Part shown: positions 10,264-20,470 of the stretch, in pieces
Numbering within the stretch: the first letter of the stretch is position 1
Layout: every line of letters begins with the position of its first letter
NCBI GenBank assembly: GCA_025617745.1
Contig: CM046863.1
Coordinates: forward strand, 58,856,085 to 58,920,084
DNA from: Heliocidaris erythrogramma
Lineage: Eukaryota; Echinodermata; Echinoidea; Camarodonta; Echinometridae
DNA: 64,000 bases
Direction of reading: 5' to 3'
Made by a program: the position numbers and the translations under genes
The notes under the pieces: generated by a model
The model's database searches: none
Told to the model about the DNA's origin: nothing
Seen by the model: only the letters and a program-made list of their open reading frames with translations

Positions 10264-10753
10264 GAGAATAAGAAGAGCGAATAAATCAGCAGAATTTATT
10301 ATATGAAGCGGTAGAAATTCTACAGCTTCAAAACTTGTTTTTAATGTTAGGCAATTCACTTTTAAATGTCTTTGTGTGTGTAGAGAGACTTTAGGTTGTC
10401 AATAATAACCTTAGGTGATCTTTGGAGGTTTGCATGGTGGAGCTTATAATGTGGAGAAGGTTTACGGTTCACCATGTGTGTTGGTAGGAGGAAAGGGAAA
10501 ATAGGAAATTAGAAATGGATAGACGAGAAAGGATGACAAGAGAGAAAAAGAAGAAATATTCTTTCGTGAAAAGGACTGTAAACCAATAGGAAGGTTTACT
10601 GGTTCACCAGGTGTATGGATAGGTGAAGGGTGATGGATGATCTGTAAACCAGATGAGATGAGATGAGAAGACTTGGTAGATGATCGATGGATGAGTAGCG
10701 ATGGATTGAGTAGCGAAGGTTTGAGTAGATGAGGCTTGAGTAGGAGGTTATTC

Positions 10754-10787
10754 GACGTTTCGGACAGGTTGACTGTCCGTCATCAGG
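10754..10787 (-). ncRNA. Hammerhead-ribozyme-like hairpin
   Basis: Minus strand reads CTGATGA, then C, a perfect six-base stem GGACAG/CTGTCC with a short loop, then GAAACGTC. CTGATGA and GAAAC are the invariant hammerhead core segments, and GTC is the usual cleavage triplet. The one extra base between CTGATGA and the stem departs from the textbook core, so catalysis is unproven. Similar motifs mark Penelope-like terminal repeats. Confidence 0.5.
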
Positions 10788-11086
10788 AGTGAAGTGTGCT
10801 AGACGAGCGGCGGGGTTTTACGTAAGAATAACCTTGTTTTAACCTTGTTTTAAAAGTATGCACACAATTTGAATATATTTGTGAACAGGTCTATCGGCAC
10901 TCGTTGCAGATGAAATGTTAAATCAAGAACATGCTTGTCTATACTGATGAATTCGAATTCCAAAATGTTCGCGATCCGAAGCTCCCGTGGATTTGAATGC
11001 TCGTTGGTAAAACTCTATTTGAATAGAATGCGAAGTCTAGCAAAATGCACTCGCTTGCCCTATAAATAAAATCGAATGCTCATTTT

Positions 11087-11795
11087 AAGCCTCGATCGGT
11101 CACAAATACCATTAAGAACTGCTACGAACGCCATACGCACCATTTTTAGACCATTTCGTAAGATCTTCTCAAGAAGCTCGTACGAAACCATCGTTCGTAG
11201 ACCGTTCGTAAATTCGCAGCCTGGTCAATGGTCTTGTCCAAGATTTTCTTTCTTTCAACGTAGTTCGACCCCCCCCCCCCCTCTCTCTCTCTCTTCTTAA
11301 GGCAGCCGTACGAACGATTCTTGGCGTTTGTAAGGCGTTCGTAAAGTGCTCGTAAGGTACACAATTTGTGCAATTGTCGAGTTTTAGGGGTATAAATCCA
11401 AACGCACGAAGTTCAAATCCTCAAACTTTCAACAGTCACTGAATTTTCGACAGTACACGGCAGCGCCTTTTTTGCAACCCGACAAAATATACAAAAAGTC
11501 GTAAGATCTTCCTACGAATGACTTGAGAGTGCTGTGAGTTGCATGTACGACCACCTTGCGACAAGAAAAGTCGTAAGATGGCCGTAAGTCTGACGAAAGA
11601 ATAACTCAAGGCATTCTTACGCAAAACGTACGAACTTGCATTACCTAAAATCACTTCGTTTCTCAAGGTCTTCAGTTGTTCTTGCAAATTAAACGGCCGT
11701 AAGAAGCTATGCCCCATCTACGAATACGAACTTTTTACGAACACTGAGATGCGTACGGACGCATAGTTCGTACGAACCTTTGTGACCGTAGATTT
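11087..11795. mobile_element. CpG-rich inverted-repeat element, unclassified
   Basis: The left end GCCTCGATCGGTCACAAA (about 11090) matches the complement of TTTGTGACCGTAGATTTAGG (about 11780). The interior is unusually dense in CGTACGA/TCGTAAG words. It holds a poly-C/(CT) tract at 11268-11296 and no coding sequence. Target duplication was not established. Confidence 0.5.
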
Positions 11796-12499
11796 AGGCA
11801 ATTGAAATTCAATGTTGATCTTGACGAGCATTCGAATTCAAATGAAATCGAGCGACTGTGCATCAATTTGACTGTTGTTTTCATGAGTTTGACGAGGAAA
11901 ATCTATAATTTAAGCCTTAGTCACAACTGCCCGTACGTTTTTTCAGGACGCACGGTTTCTGCGTTTTTTCGGGGTTGGAAAAAACGTAGAGGTCCGTGGC
12001 AGTTCGCACAGGGAGTATAAGTAGTAGCGTGCTTGCGCGGGCTTCATACACAAGGAGCACGTATGCCTTGCAGTTAACGTGCGGCACGCAAGGCGTCAGT
12101 ACGCCTCAGTCGGAAATTTAATCGTGAGTGTAACGTGCAAATGCCGTGCGATTTGTATGTGCTCCGTGCAGATGACGCAAGGTTCACGTCCGTTAATCGC
12201 ACGTACACCGTACGTGTTGCAAGAACGTACGGGCCTGTTGCGCCACCCCTGATAGCAGAAAGTGTTAAAAAATGACGTGATATTTACGTCGTGGTTTTCG
12301 TCTTTTTTACGTCCTGTAATTACGTCAATAAGACGACAACTTGCACCAACGCAAGACGTCAAGAGGGCGTCTTATTTTGACGTCATCTCTACGTCTTGTA
12401 CACTGTAAAAACTAAAGTGCTACTTTTAGGGGCATGTATAGTGACTGCACCTGAAATGCTGTTGCAGTGTGCTAATTTACCAGCAAAAAAAAAAAAAAT

Positions 12500-12572
12500 G
12501 TGACCGTGGCGAGCCTCGAACCAGGTTCCGCTGATTGAGAGGCGCTGACGTTACCGATGGACTAACGAATGC
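12500..12572 (-). pseudogene. tRNA-like segment (Glu-like), minus
   Basis: A-box TAGTCCATCGG and B-box GGTTCGAGGCT are present with normal spacing, and the anticodon-loop region reads CCTCTCAA. The acceptor stem does not close, so this is a tRNA-derived relic and not a working tRNA. It may keep an internal pol III promoter. Confidence 0.55.
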
Positions 12573-12673
12573 TTCTTGCAATCCAGTTTAGTCATGGGAG
12601 TCAAGTAGATAACATGAACTATGTGGTGTCGTAAATTCACTATGTAACAATATGATCTGCTCTAAATCGTATA

Positions 12674-12745
12674 ATGTGAGTTAGTCTAGCGGTAATGCCA
12701 GCAATTCTCGATCAGCGGACCCTGGTTCGAAGCTCGCCCAAATCA
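12674..12745 (+). pseudogene. tRNA-like segment (Glu-like), plus
   Basis: A-box TAGTCTAGCGG (12682-12692) and B-box GGTTCGAAGCT (12724-12734), with ATTCTCGA in the anticodon region. It diverges from the minus-strand partner about 100 bp away. Confidence 0.55.
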
Positions 12746-13769
12746 TTTTTTTTAATGAATGTTTAGCAGTTTAAGGAGCCGGTCCAGCTCCCGTGAAAGT
12801 GCTGAAATAGCACGCTGTGTGCATTCAATAGCACTCTGAGTGCAGTCCCTATGCATGCCCTCAAAAAGTGCTATATACAGCACTTCAGTTTTTACAGTGT
12901 ACAGATGACGTCAAAATAAGACGTCCTCTTGACGTCTTGCGTTGGTGCAAGTTGTCGTCTTATTGACGTAATTACAGGACGTAAAAAAGACGAAAACCAC
13001 GACGTAATTATCACGTAATTTTTACCACTTTCTGCTATCAGGGACATTCACGCCGGTAGTAGGGTGAAAGCAAGATGAACGTACTAAAACCGTACGGCGA
13101 CAGTACGGTCGGCGGTGGATTTCCACCCTCTTAGCCCCACGTGTTCTCTTCTGACCCCTGCCTCTTGCTCCAGGCATTGTGATTCAAGAGTCAGTCCTGA
13201 TTTAGAAAATGTCTTGAAGAAACGTCGGACCTCCTGAAGACCCTGAAAATTCAGAGCGAAAGTGTGAGAACTCTGTTGCCCGCACGGTTTTTATACCGAC
13301 CCCAAATTGGCCGTACGTTGCACGCACGTGTTTGCATGCGCCGTGGGTGGGACACACGAAGCACGCAAGTCACATGCACGTTTTCAGCTATGATTGGATA
13401 CCCGCGTAACACGCACGTGGCCCGCAAGGAGCGCATGCGCACTTGCGTGACCATCACATGCGTGCCTCGTGAGTGCTGCCTGCGGTATTCGCGCGGTTTT
13501 TACCCCCAGCAAACGTGCGACCCACCCACGCTATTCGCACTACCCTCTTGCGGAGACTGAGTGTTCATTACGTCCTGTCCACGGGCTGCCTGTCGTAGCG
13601 AGAACGTACAAAATAATGTGCATACACATTTTCGGCCTACGGCTTTAGCGTGCTGTCTGCGAACTCGAAATTCCGTACGAACAACCTGCGTCCCCCTTGC
13701 GTTTTCCCAAATTTCTGCCCGTAAACCACCCGTACAAGCCCGTACGGGCAGTTGTGACTAAGGCTTTAG

Positions 13770-14368
13770 TTATTAAATTACGACAAACGAGAGGATTGAC
13801 CGCCAATATTATGTCACAATCGAACCACCAAATTGCCAATAAATTATGATATTCGCATAGATTAAGTGATCTCCTCTCAAAACATCCTATTATCTCTTAT
13901 TTCTTGTCTGATTTCTTGTTTAGAAATCACCAGCTTTGTATTTCTAATTTGTCTGCTTTTACACAAATCATCTTACTACAATGGTTGGATTGCACATTAT
14001 TTTTCTTCTGCGTTTTGTCGCTCGGAGCAGAACACAAATAATAGCATGTTGTAAATTGCATATTGTCATAGGTTCTCCAGAAAAAAAATATCATACCAGT
14101 TAATACTGTGTGTAGGCCGGAAGGGAGAATTGCCCGCCATTACATCACAGAGACATTATACGGATTCGACCGATTTGAAAAGTCCATAAGTGTGTACAGT
14201 GCGCCCCCCCCCCCCCCCCACCAAAAATAAGAGAAAAAACAAACAAAACAGAACAAAAACAAAAATAAACAACAAACAAAAAGCACGAAACCCTAGAGCA
14301 AAGGATTATTGTGACCAAAATATGTCCTCTATGACCGTAATATTCTATTTTTATAAGGTAGAAAAATT
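13770..14368. other. Spacer without recognised gene
   Basis: AT-rich, with a poly-C tract near 14204-14219 followed by an A/C-rich run. Open frames here are proline/lysine-rich artefacts of low complexity. Confidence 0.5.
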
Positions 14369-15631
14369 GGTACACCGTCGCTTGGTCTACCACCACTTGC
14401 TCCAATTATCAGTTCGTCGAACTCCACGTGGTCTAACTTCATTTTGTCTACAACCAGTTTGTCTACTTACCATTTCGTCTAATTTCCACTTGGCCTAAAC
14501 ACCAATTCGCCTAATACCCAGTTTGGCTAACCCCATTTAGTCTAAAACCCATTCGGGCTAATTTTCACTTCGGCTAATTTTCACTTCGTATCTGTATTAT
14601 GACGCCTTGGACAAACAGTGAATTTGCGCCCCCCCCCCCCCCTCCCTCCCCGAGTCAAATTATGTTATGCAAGGAAGCGAAGCGACCGAGCAGTAATTTT
14701 TATTTATTTTTTTATTTTTTTACCCTTCCACGGGGTTCCGTTATTCATCATCAACAACATTTTTTTTTTTACAAAAGATCGTACTTATAGGTTTTTTCCA
14801 TGTTTTGTCATGTAAATACTTAAACAATATAGTATCCATATAATATAACAAATATGCAGCCGCACAGCCGCGGTGTATTGGTTACTTTGACAAAATATAC
14901 GTTGTATATATAAAATACGTAGGCCTACAAAACAGATAAAGAGAACATAGACTCTCTGAAACATTTGGTCAAATGAAACCATTTTTTTTTCTTCTTTCTA
15001 ACAGATATCGGTATTTTTTGTTTTTGTTTTTGACCTCAGCTTAGGATAGAGTCCAGTCAAGAAAGCACCCCGGCCCCCTAGGCCCTTTCAAAAAGCTCTG
15101 GCCACAACCTGTCCAGGGATGGCCAACAAAATGACGCATAGTGTTGGTAGGTGCGTAGACGAAAAGGGAATAGCCCAACAGGCAATTAGCCTTAGTGATA
15201 ATTAGACAAAGTGATGTTTAGACAAACTGACATTTAGACCAAGTGACAATTAGACTAAATGGAAAATGGACTAAATGAAAGTTAGACCAACTGCACATTA
15301 GACCATATAAATGCTACGTAGACCAAAAGGATACTGGACCAAGTGGATTTTAGACCAACTAGTTTTAGACTGACTGGGAATTAGACAAACTGACATTAGA
15401 CGAACTGGTAGTAGACCAAGTGACAACAAAATAAAGTAGACGAAATGGTAATGAGACCAAATGGTAATTAGACCAAGTGATAATTAGCCCAAGTGGTCAT
15501 TAGACCTTCTGGTTATTAGACCAAGTGCAAATTAGACCAAATGAAGAGTGGACCAAAAGGGTTTAGCCCGAATGAAGGTAGCCCATCTGGAAATTAGACC
15601 CAAGTGATTTTAGCCCAAGCGTGCATAAACC
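14369..15631. mobile_element. Foldback element A with GTCTA-repeat arms
   Basis: Ends GGTACACCGTCGCTTGG (14369) and the complement of GGTTTATGCACGCTTGGG (15631). Each arm is a run of degenerate units of about 17 bp (xxTTGGTCTAATxxCCA on the left, its complement on the right). The centre of about 560 bp carries poly-C and AT-rich sequence. The flanks GAAAAATT (14361-14368) and GAAAGATT (15632-15639) match at 7 of 8 positions, an 8-bp target duplication. No transposase is present. Confidence 0.82.
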
Positions 15632-15678
15632 GAAAGATTCTGCTTTTAAATCATACATCTCTACGTACATGCCTTACC

Positions 15679-17983
15679 GGTACACCGTCGCTTGGTCTAC
15701 CACCACTTGGTCTAATTATCAGTTCGTGGAACTCCACGCGGTCTAACTTCATTTTGTCTACAACCAGTTTGTCTACTTATCATTTCGTCTAATTTCCATT
15801 TGGCCTAATAACCAATTCGTCTAATACCCAGTTTGGCTAACCCCAAATAGTCTAAAACCCATTTGGGCTAATTTTCACTTCGGCTAATTTTCACTTCGTC
15901 TATTTCCAAATAGTCTAACAGTCATTTTGTCTACAAGCCACATAGTGTAATTTCCATTTGGGCTACACCTACTTTGGCTAATACCATATGGTCTACCTAT
16001 CATTTGGTCCAATTCCATTTAGTCTAATAACCAGTTGGGCTACTTATCATTTAGTCTAACTGTCATGTGGTCTAATGACCATTTGGTCTACTGTCCAATT
16101 AGTCTAATAACCAGTTAGGCTACTTATCATTTGGTCTAATTTTCATATAGTCTAATGACCATTTGGTCTAATTACTATTTTATTCTTCTCGCCATTTAGT
16201 AGCAAGTTGAGAACTTAAAAAAATGAAACTTCAAAGAAGTCATCTACGTAAATGTGCATTAAAAGAATTATTCACCTTGTTGCTGCTTATATCAAGATCA
16301 ATCAATATCCCTACATTTTATATATTGATTATTTAATTTATGAAAATCGATTATTTAGTATTATTTGTTAGTGTTGGTTTGATAATCTGTTATTCATGTT
16401 TCTTATTTGATATCCGATGTACAAATGTTTGTGCAAGTAGTCAATAAAAGCTTGGGGCGGTGCCAGGGTATCTTCATAGGAGGGGCAAGACGACCCACAG
16501 ACTTGGGGTTTCAACGAACTGGGTACCCTTTTTTGGAAAAGGGGGAACTTAATAAAGGGTGAGGACAATAATGGAAAATGGCGTTTTCATACGTTGCTGT
16601 ACCCCAACATTGTATTTAACACACATTACATTTTAAGGATATATTTTCTAATCTTTGCATACTATGCAATTTTGCTCTACTCCTAACTTGCAGCAATTAA
16701 GCGACCAAAAATACTATGTCCTTGTTGAGTATGCAATTACTATTATTATGACTATTATCATTTTTATTATTATTATTATTATTAATATTATTATTTTTAT
16801 TATTAAAAAACGTAAATTAACTCGCTCGTTGGCAGGGGGCGCAATGCCCCCCCCCCCCCCCATCCTCACCTTTCCAAGCACCCCACAAGTCTCCTGCTAC
16901 CCACAGAAATGCCGCTTTTTATACTTGTTCACTGCCTTCTTTTTCTCTTTTTAAGGCAGTGGCGTATCTAGGTATTATGACGCCTTGGGCAAACAGTGAA
17001 TTTGCGCCCCCCCCCCCCTCCCCGAGTCAAATTATGTTATGCGAGGAAGCCAAGCGACAGAGCAGCAATTTTTTTTTTATTAATTTATTTTTTACCCTTC
17101 CACAAGGTTCCTTTATTCATCATCAACATGACAATTTTTACAAAAGATCTTAAATATGTTTTTTTTTCATGATTTATCAGCGTATAAGCGTATACCATTA
17201 TATAACAAAATATGCAGCCGCACACCGGTGTATTGGATAGTTTGAAAAAATATACGTTGTGTGCAATAATATATTAGCTACAAAACAGGCAAAGAGAACA
17301 TATAGACTCTCAGAAACATATTTTGAAGAAATGCTTTAAGATTTATCTTTGATATATACTTTTCCATATCATAATATATTTTGATAGCTGTCAAAACTTT
17401 TTCAAACCTTGGTAACTGACTTTTACATTTAGTTCAAAATATTACAGGGCTAGGGATGGCCAAAAATGACGCATAGTGTTGTTGGTAGGTGCGGAGACGA
17501 AAAGGGAATAGCCCAACAGGCAATTAGCCTTAGTGATAATTAGACAAAGTGATGTTTAGACAAATTGGCATTTAGACCAACTGACAATTAGACTAAATGG
17601 AAAATGGACCAAATGAAAGTTAGACCAACTGCATATTAGACCATATAAATGCCACGTAGACCAAATGGATACTAGACCAAGTGGATTTTAGACGAAATGC
17701 CTGTAGACCAGCTAGTTTTAGACTGACTGGGAATTAGACAAACTGACATTAGACGAACTGGTAGTAGACCAAATGACAAGAAAATAAAGTAGACGAAATG
17801 GTAATTAGACCAAATGATAATTAGACCAAGTGATAATTAGCCCAAGTGGTTATTAGACCTTCTGGTTATTAGACCAGGTGCAAATTAGACCAAATGAAGA
17901 GTGGACCAAAAGGGTGTAGCCCGAATGAAGGTAGCCCATCTGGAAATTAGACCAAGTGGTTTTAGCCCAAGCGTGCATAAACC
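15679..17983. mobile_element. Foldback element B, same family as A
   Basis: The same termini as element A, with left arm 15679-16190 and right arm about 17490-17983. The exact 8-bp duplication GCCTTACC flanks it (15671-15678 and 17984-17991). The right part of its centre (16960-17490) matches element A; the left part (16190-16960) is unrelated AT-rich sequence. The two elements are separate insertions only 47 bp apart. Confidence 0.88.
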
Positions 17984-17999
17984 GCCTTACCCATCAGTT

Positions 18000-18786
18000 T
18001 GAAAATGACATAAACACACTTGTACCAAACTTGGGTAAAAGCGTGAAAACGTTAGGATCACATGCATGAGCCCATGACCTGAAGGAAACATGAGCTGTAA
18101 AATATAATGAGATATCATGTGCTACTTTTGATAATGGGGGTAATGAGAATTCCCTCATCATAAAATAAAAGGATAAACGGCTTTATGTTGATGGTGGGGT
18201 AACAAAAGGGCTTAAGAAATGCTAAATGCAATCATTATGAACACCCATTTTTGCATTGTTCAGAACTGCCGCTACCCCCCCCCCCCCCCCTTTCTTTTAA
18301 GAACAGAGCAGACAGCAAGGAGATATTTTCATAGAAATGAAGTAAAGGGCATCTTCCATTGTCATCAAATGATATAATATGATATACATGTATATAAAGT
18401 GCAATAAGGGCAAGAGCATTTCAGATTATGCAATTTTCCACCTCAGGATGGAAACCTTTTCAAATAAAAAAAGGAAACATTTTCATTGCTCGATGGAAGT
18501 TTTTTGATTTGGGGAAATCCAGGGGTGTACCCCCCCCCCCCCCCCCTGGAACCCCCCTGGAACCCCCATACATTGGCAATGGGATTTTAAAAATGAGTAT
18601 TACAATTGAATGCATACCATCACACAGTAATGATAGTGGGAATTCGTTTGTCACTTGTTTTTTAATGCTTATAGGGCTACATCAGAAGCATGTTACAATT
18701 TGGGACAAATTTTCAAAACAATGTTGCTCCGTGGAGAATGTAAGGATAAATGCCATGAATGTATCATTTTAAAGCATATTATTTCT
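18000..18786. other. Spacer, no gene recognised
   Basis: AT-rich with poly-C tracts near 18276 and 18528. The open frame at 18428-18772 looks fortuitous. Confidence 0.5.
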
Positions 18787-18835
18787 TAAGAGTATAAGCT
18801 GATCTGTTGTCACACGAAGGAGCAAACGAGGGTTG

Positions 18836-18870
18836 CGACGTTTCGACTGCTAACTGCTAGTCTTCGTCAG
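18836..18870 (-). ncRNA. Hammerhead-like hairpin in Penelope-like tail (left)
   Basis: Minus strand reads CTGACGA, A, stem GACT/AGTC, then GAAACGTC. Core segments are intact, with one extra base before the stem. It lies about 205 nt downstream of the TATA box. Confidence 0.5.
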
Positions 18871-19074
18871 ACAATGTGGACAATAGTGTGTGTGTGTAAT
18901 TGGGTTTTTACAGACGTGTATCAATCAGATATGATTATTTACGTCTGGGACCGACCTTTAACGTCACCATCCGAAAGACGTGACTCAGTCTCGAACCTGG
19001 GTCCGCTGAATCAATTTATAACTTCCACTGGTAGCTGGATTACAGGCGCACGCCACAACGCCCAGCTGCAAGCG

Positions 19075-19135
19075 CCTTTTATAGCTAAGGGCGACGGAAC
19101 TGCCACGCTGCTATTGGTCCGTAAAACCAACCAAT
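19075..19135 (-). promoter_or_regulatory. TATA/CCAAT promoter in Penelope-like terminal repeat (left)
   Basis: Minus strand has TATAAAAGG (19083-19075) preceded within about 50 bp by CCAAT-box words (ACCAATAG and an inverted CCAAT). The same spacing occurs in the plus-strand copy at 34050-34126, which supports a pol II promoter of the element. Confidence 0.55.
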
Positions 19136-19274
19136 CAGAAACCGCGGACTGTGCGACCGGTGGGCAGGCTGCGGACGTCGGGGAAAACCCCGTCGGTGCT
19201 ACTGGCGGGCGAAATGCAGACGTCGGGCGGAGGGCAACGGTAGGGGGCGCATGTCGGCGGATGATGGGGAGCCA

Positions 19275-19499
19275 TTCCTCCGGGATGTCAATGCCGTTAT
19301 CTCTATCGGTGGCTTTCTTCTTCTTAGTGACGCGGTTAAGGAAGGAACGCGGGTATCCATTCGAAACAAGAGCGGAAGCGATGTGTTGTTTCTCAGGGGC
19401 TGTGCACAGGGGTTTGGAAACAATGCGCAATGCTCTGTCATAAAGACACTTAACTACCCCGCGCTTGACGGATTGGGGATGATGCAAGTCATAGGCCAA
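19275..19499 (-). pseudogene. Penelope-like RT C-terminal fragment
   Basis: Minus-strand frame reads HPQSVKRGVVKCLYDRALRI followed by ALVSNGYPRSFLNRV, the conserved end of Penelope-like RTs (VKRGVV... and NGYP). The upstream RT is missing. The frame then runs into the promoter-like block without an endonuclease. Confidence 0.75.
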
Positions 19500-19629
19500 A
19501 TACTGATCGGTGTGTGTGGGCTTTCTTTACACTGTGGTAGTGAGGCGGCCATCACTATCCCGGTGCACTGGTGTGTCAAGTAAGGCGATGTGGCTATTGT
19601 CTTCCATCTCCATATAATCCGGGAGCCAG

Positions 19630-20470
19630 GGGGGTCAACCTAGCTGGAAAGGAAACCAATTTTCATGTGCATGAATGTAAAGATCGCATAGTCCTATATA
19701 ACCAATTGACCGTCTGGCATGTTCTATGTGGTGGGTGTGGCCATGGGGAGGTCACAAAGTGGTCAAAAAAATGAGCTAGATCAGCTGGAAAGGAAACCCT
19801 TAGAAACCTATATCAAAAGATTCGCCATAGTCCCAAGGTACATGAATGGACAATGCCAGACGTTTTAAGTGGTGGGGCGTGCCCGCCAGACGCCCCCAAA
19901 GGGGGTCCAAAAATTGAGCTAGATCAGCTGGAAACGAAACCCTTAGAAACCTATATCAAGACGGTTTAAGTGGTGGAGAGTGCTTGCCAGCCCCCCCCCC
20001 CCGAAAGTGTCCCAACCCCTAATATTGAGCTAGATCAGCTGGAAAGGAAACCCTTAGAAACCTATATCAAAAGATTCGCCATATTCCCAAGGTACATGAA
20101 TGGACAATGCCAGACGTTTTAAGTGGTGGGGAGTGCTTGCCAGACGCCCCTAAAGTTCCCCAACTCCCAATATTGAGCTAGATCAGCTGGAAAGGAAACC
20201 CTAAGAAACCTATATCAAAAGATTCGCCATAGTGCGAAGATACACAAATGACCACTGCCAGACGATTTAAGTGGTGGAGAGTGCCTGCCAGACGCCCCTA
20301 TGGTAATCCATCCACCATTATTGAGCTAGATCAGCTGGAAAAGAAATCTTATGGAACCTGTGGGAAATTACTCACCAGAGTCCAAAGATGCGCAAATGAC
20401 CACATACTAGACCATTTAAGTGGTGGAGAGTGACTGTTAGACGTTATTATACAACCCCTATATGTTGTCC
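19630..20470. repeat. 148-bp satellite, about five units
   Basis: Units begin GAGCTAGATCAGCTGGAAAG at 19772, 19915, 20026, 20174 and 20322, with lengths 111-149 bp and a degenerate unit before 19770. Each contains AAACCTATATCAAAAGATTC and the block CCAGACG...TTTAAGTGGTGG. The reverse complement array is at 30.0-31.4 kb. Confidence 0.88.

Larger units (their letters stand above)
10190..10870 (-). mobile_element. Degenerate element with two hammerhead-like hairpins
   Basis: Two minus-strand hammerhead-like cores (10231-10263 and 10754-10787) are about 523 bp apart. Between and before them a degenerate motif, GGTTTACGGTTCACCATGTG, recurs near 10195, 10458 and 10590. No protein frame is present. 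The arrangement resembles a non-autonomous retroelement tail or a retrozyme-like dimer. Class assignment is tentative. Confidence 0.4.
12401..12899. mobile_element. TA-flanked MITE carrying two divergent tRNA-like segments
   Basis: The inverted ends CACTGTAAAAAC and GTTTTTACAGTG are flanked by TA on both sides (12399-12400 and 12900-12901), as for Tc1/mariner-type insertion. Inside are two tRNA-like segments in opposite orientation. The matching element at 42151-42654 has the same structure. Confidence 0.75.
12247..13043. mobile_element. CCCTGATAGCAG inverted-repeat element (copy 1)
   Basis: The 797-bp element begins CCCTGATAGCAGAAAGTG and ends with the complement. The inverted repeats are about 150 bp and rich in GACGTC/ACGT words. 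It lies inside the PIF-type element and contains a smaller element at 12401-12899. No clear target duplication is seen. A second copy is at 42007. Confidence 0.85.
11913..13765. mobile_element. PIF/Harbinger-type non-autonomous element (TTA duplication)
   Basis: Terminal inverted repeats AGCCTTAGTCACAACTGCCC (11913) and its complement (ending 13765) extend for about 25 bp. They are flanked by the 3-bp duplication TTA (11910-11912, 13766-13768). A TWA duplication is the signature of PIF/Harbinger transposons. The interior is CpG-rich with repeated CGTACG and CACGCA words, has no transposase, and is interrupted by the element at 12247-13043. Confidence 0.75.
18787..19570 (-). mobile_element. 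Penelope-like element 3' fragment, left copy
   Basis: Minus orientation. It holds an RT C-terminal piece, then a GC-rich promoter-like block, then a tail with a hammerhead-like hairpin ending near 18787. The 18787-19067 tail and the promoter block recur in opposite orientation at 33.96-34.81 kb. The RT core and endonuclease are absent. Confidence 0.75.

Noticed and set aside
12096-12362. Conserved-looking peptide repeated at 42853-43164
   Set aside because: It lies in the inverted repeat of a non-coding DNA element; similarity is nucleotide-level repeat identity.
14369-17983. Short regularly spaced repeats as a CRISPR array
   Set aside because: Units are degenerate with no constant repeat/spacer structure, and the genome is eukaryotic; the runs are arms of foldback elements.
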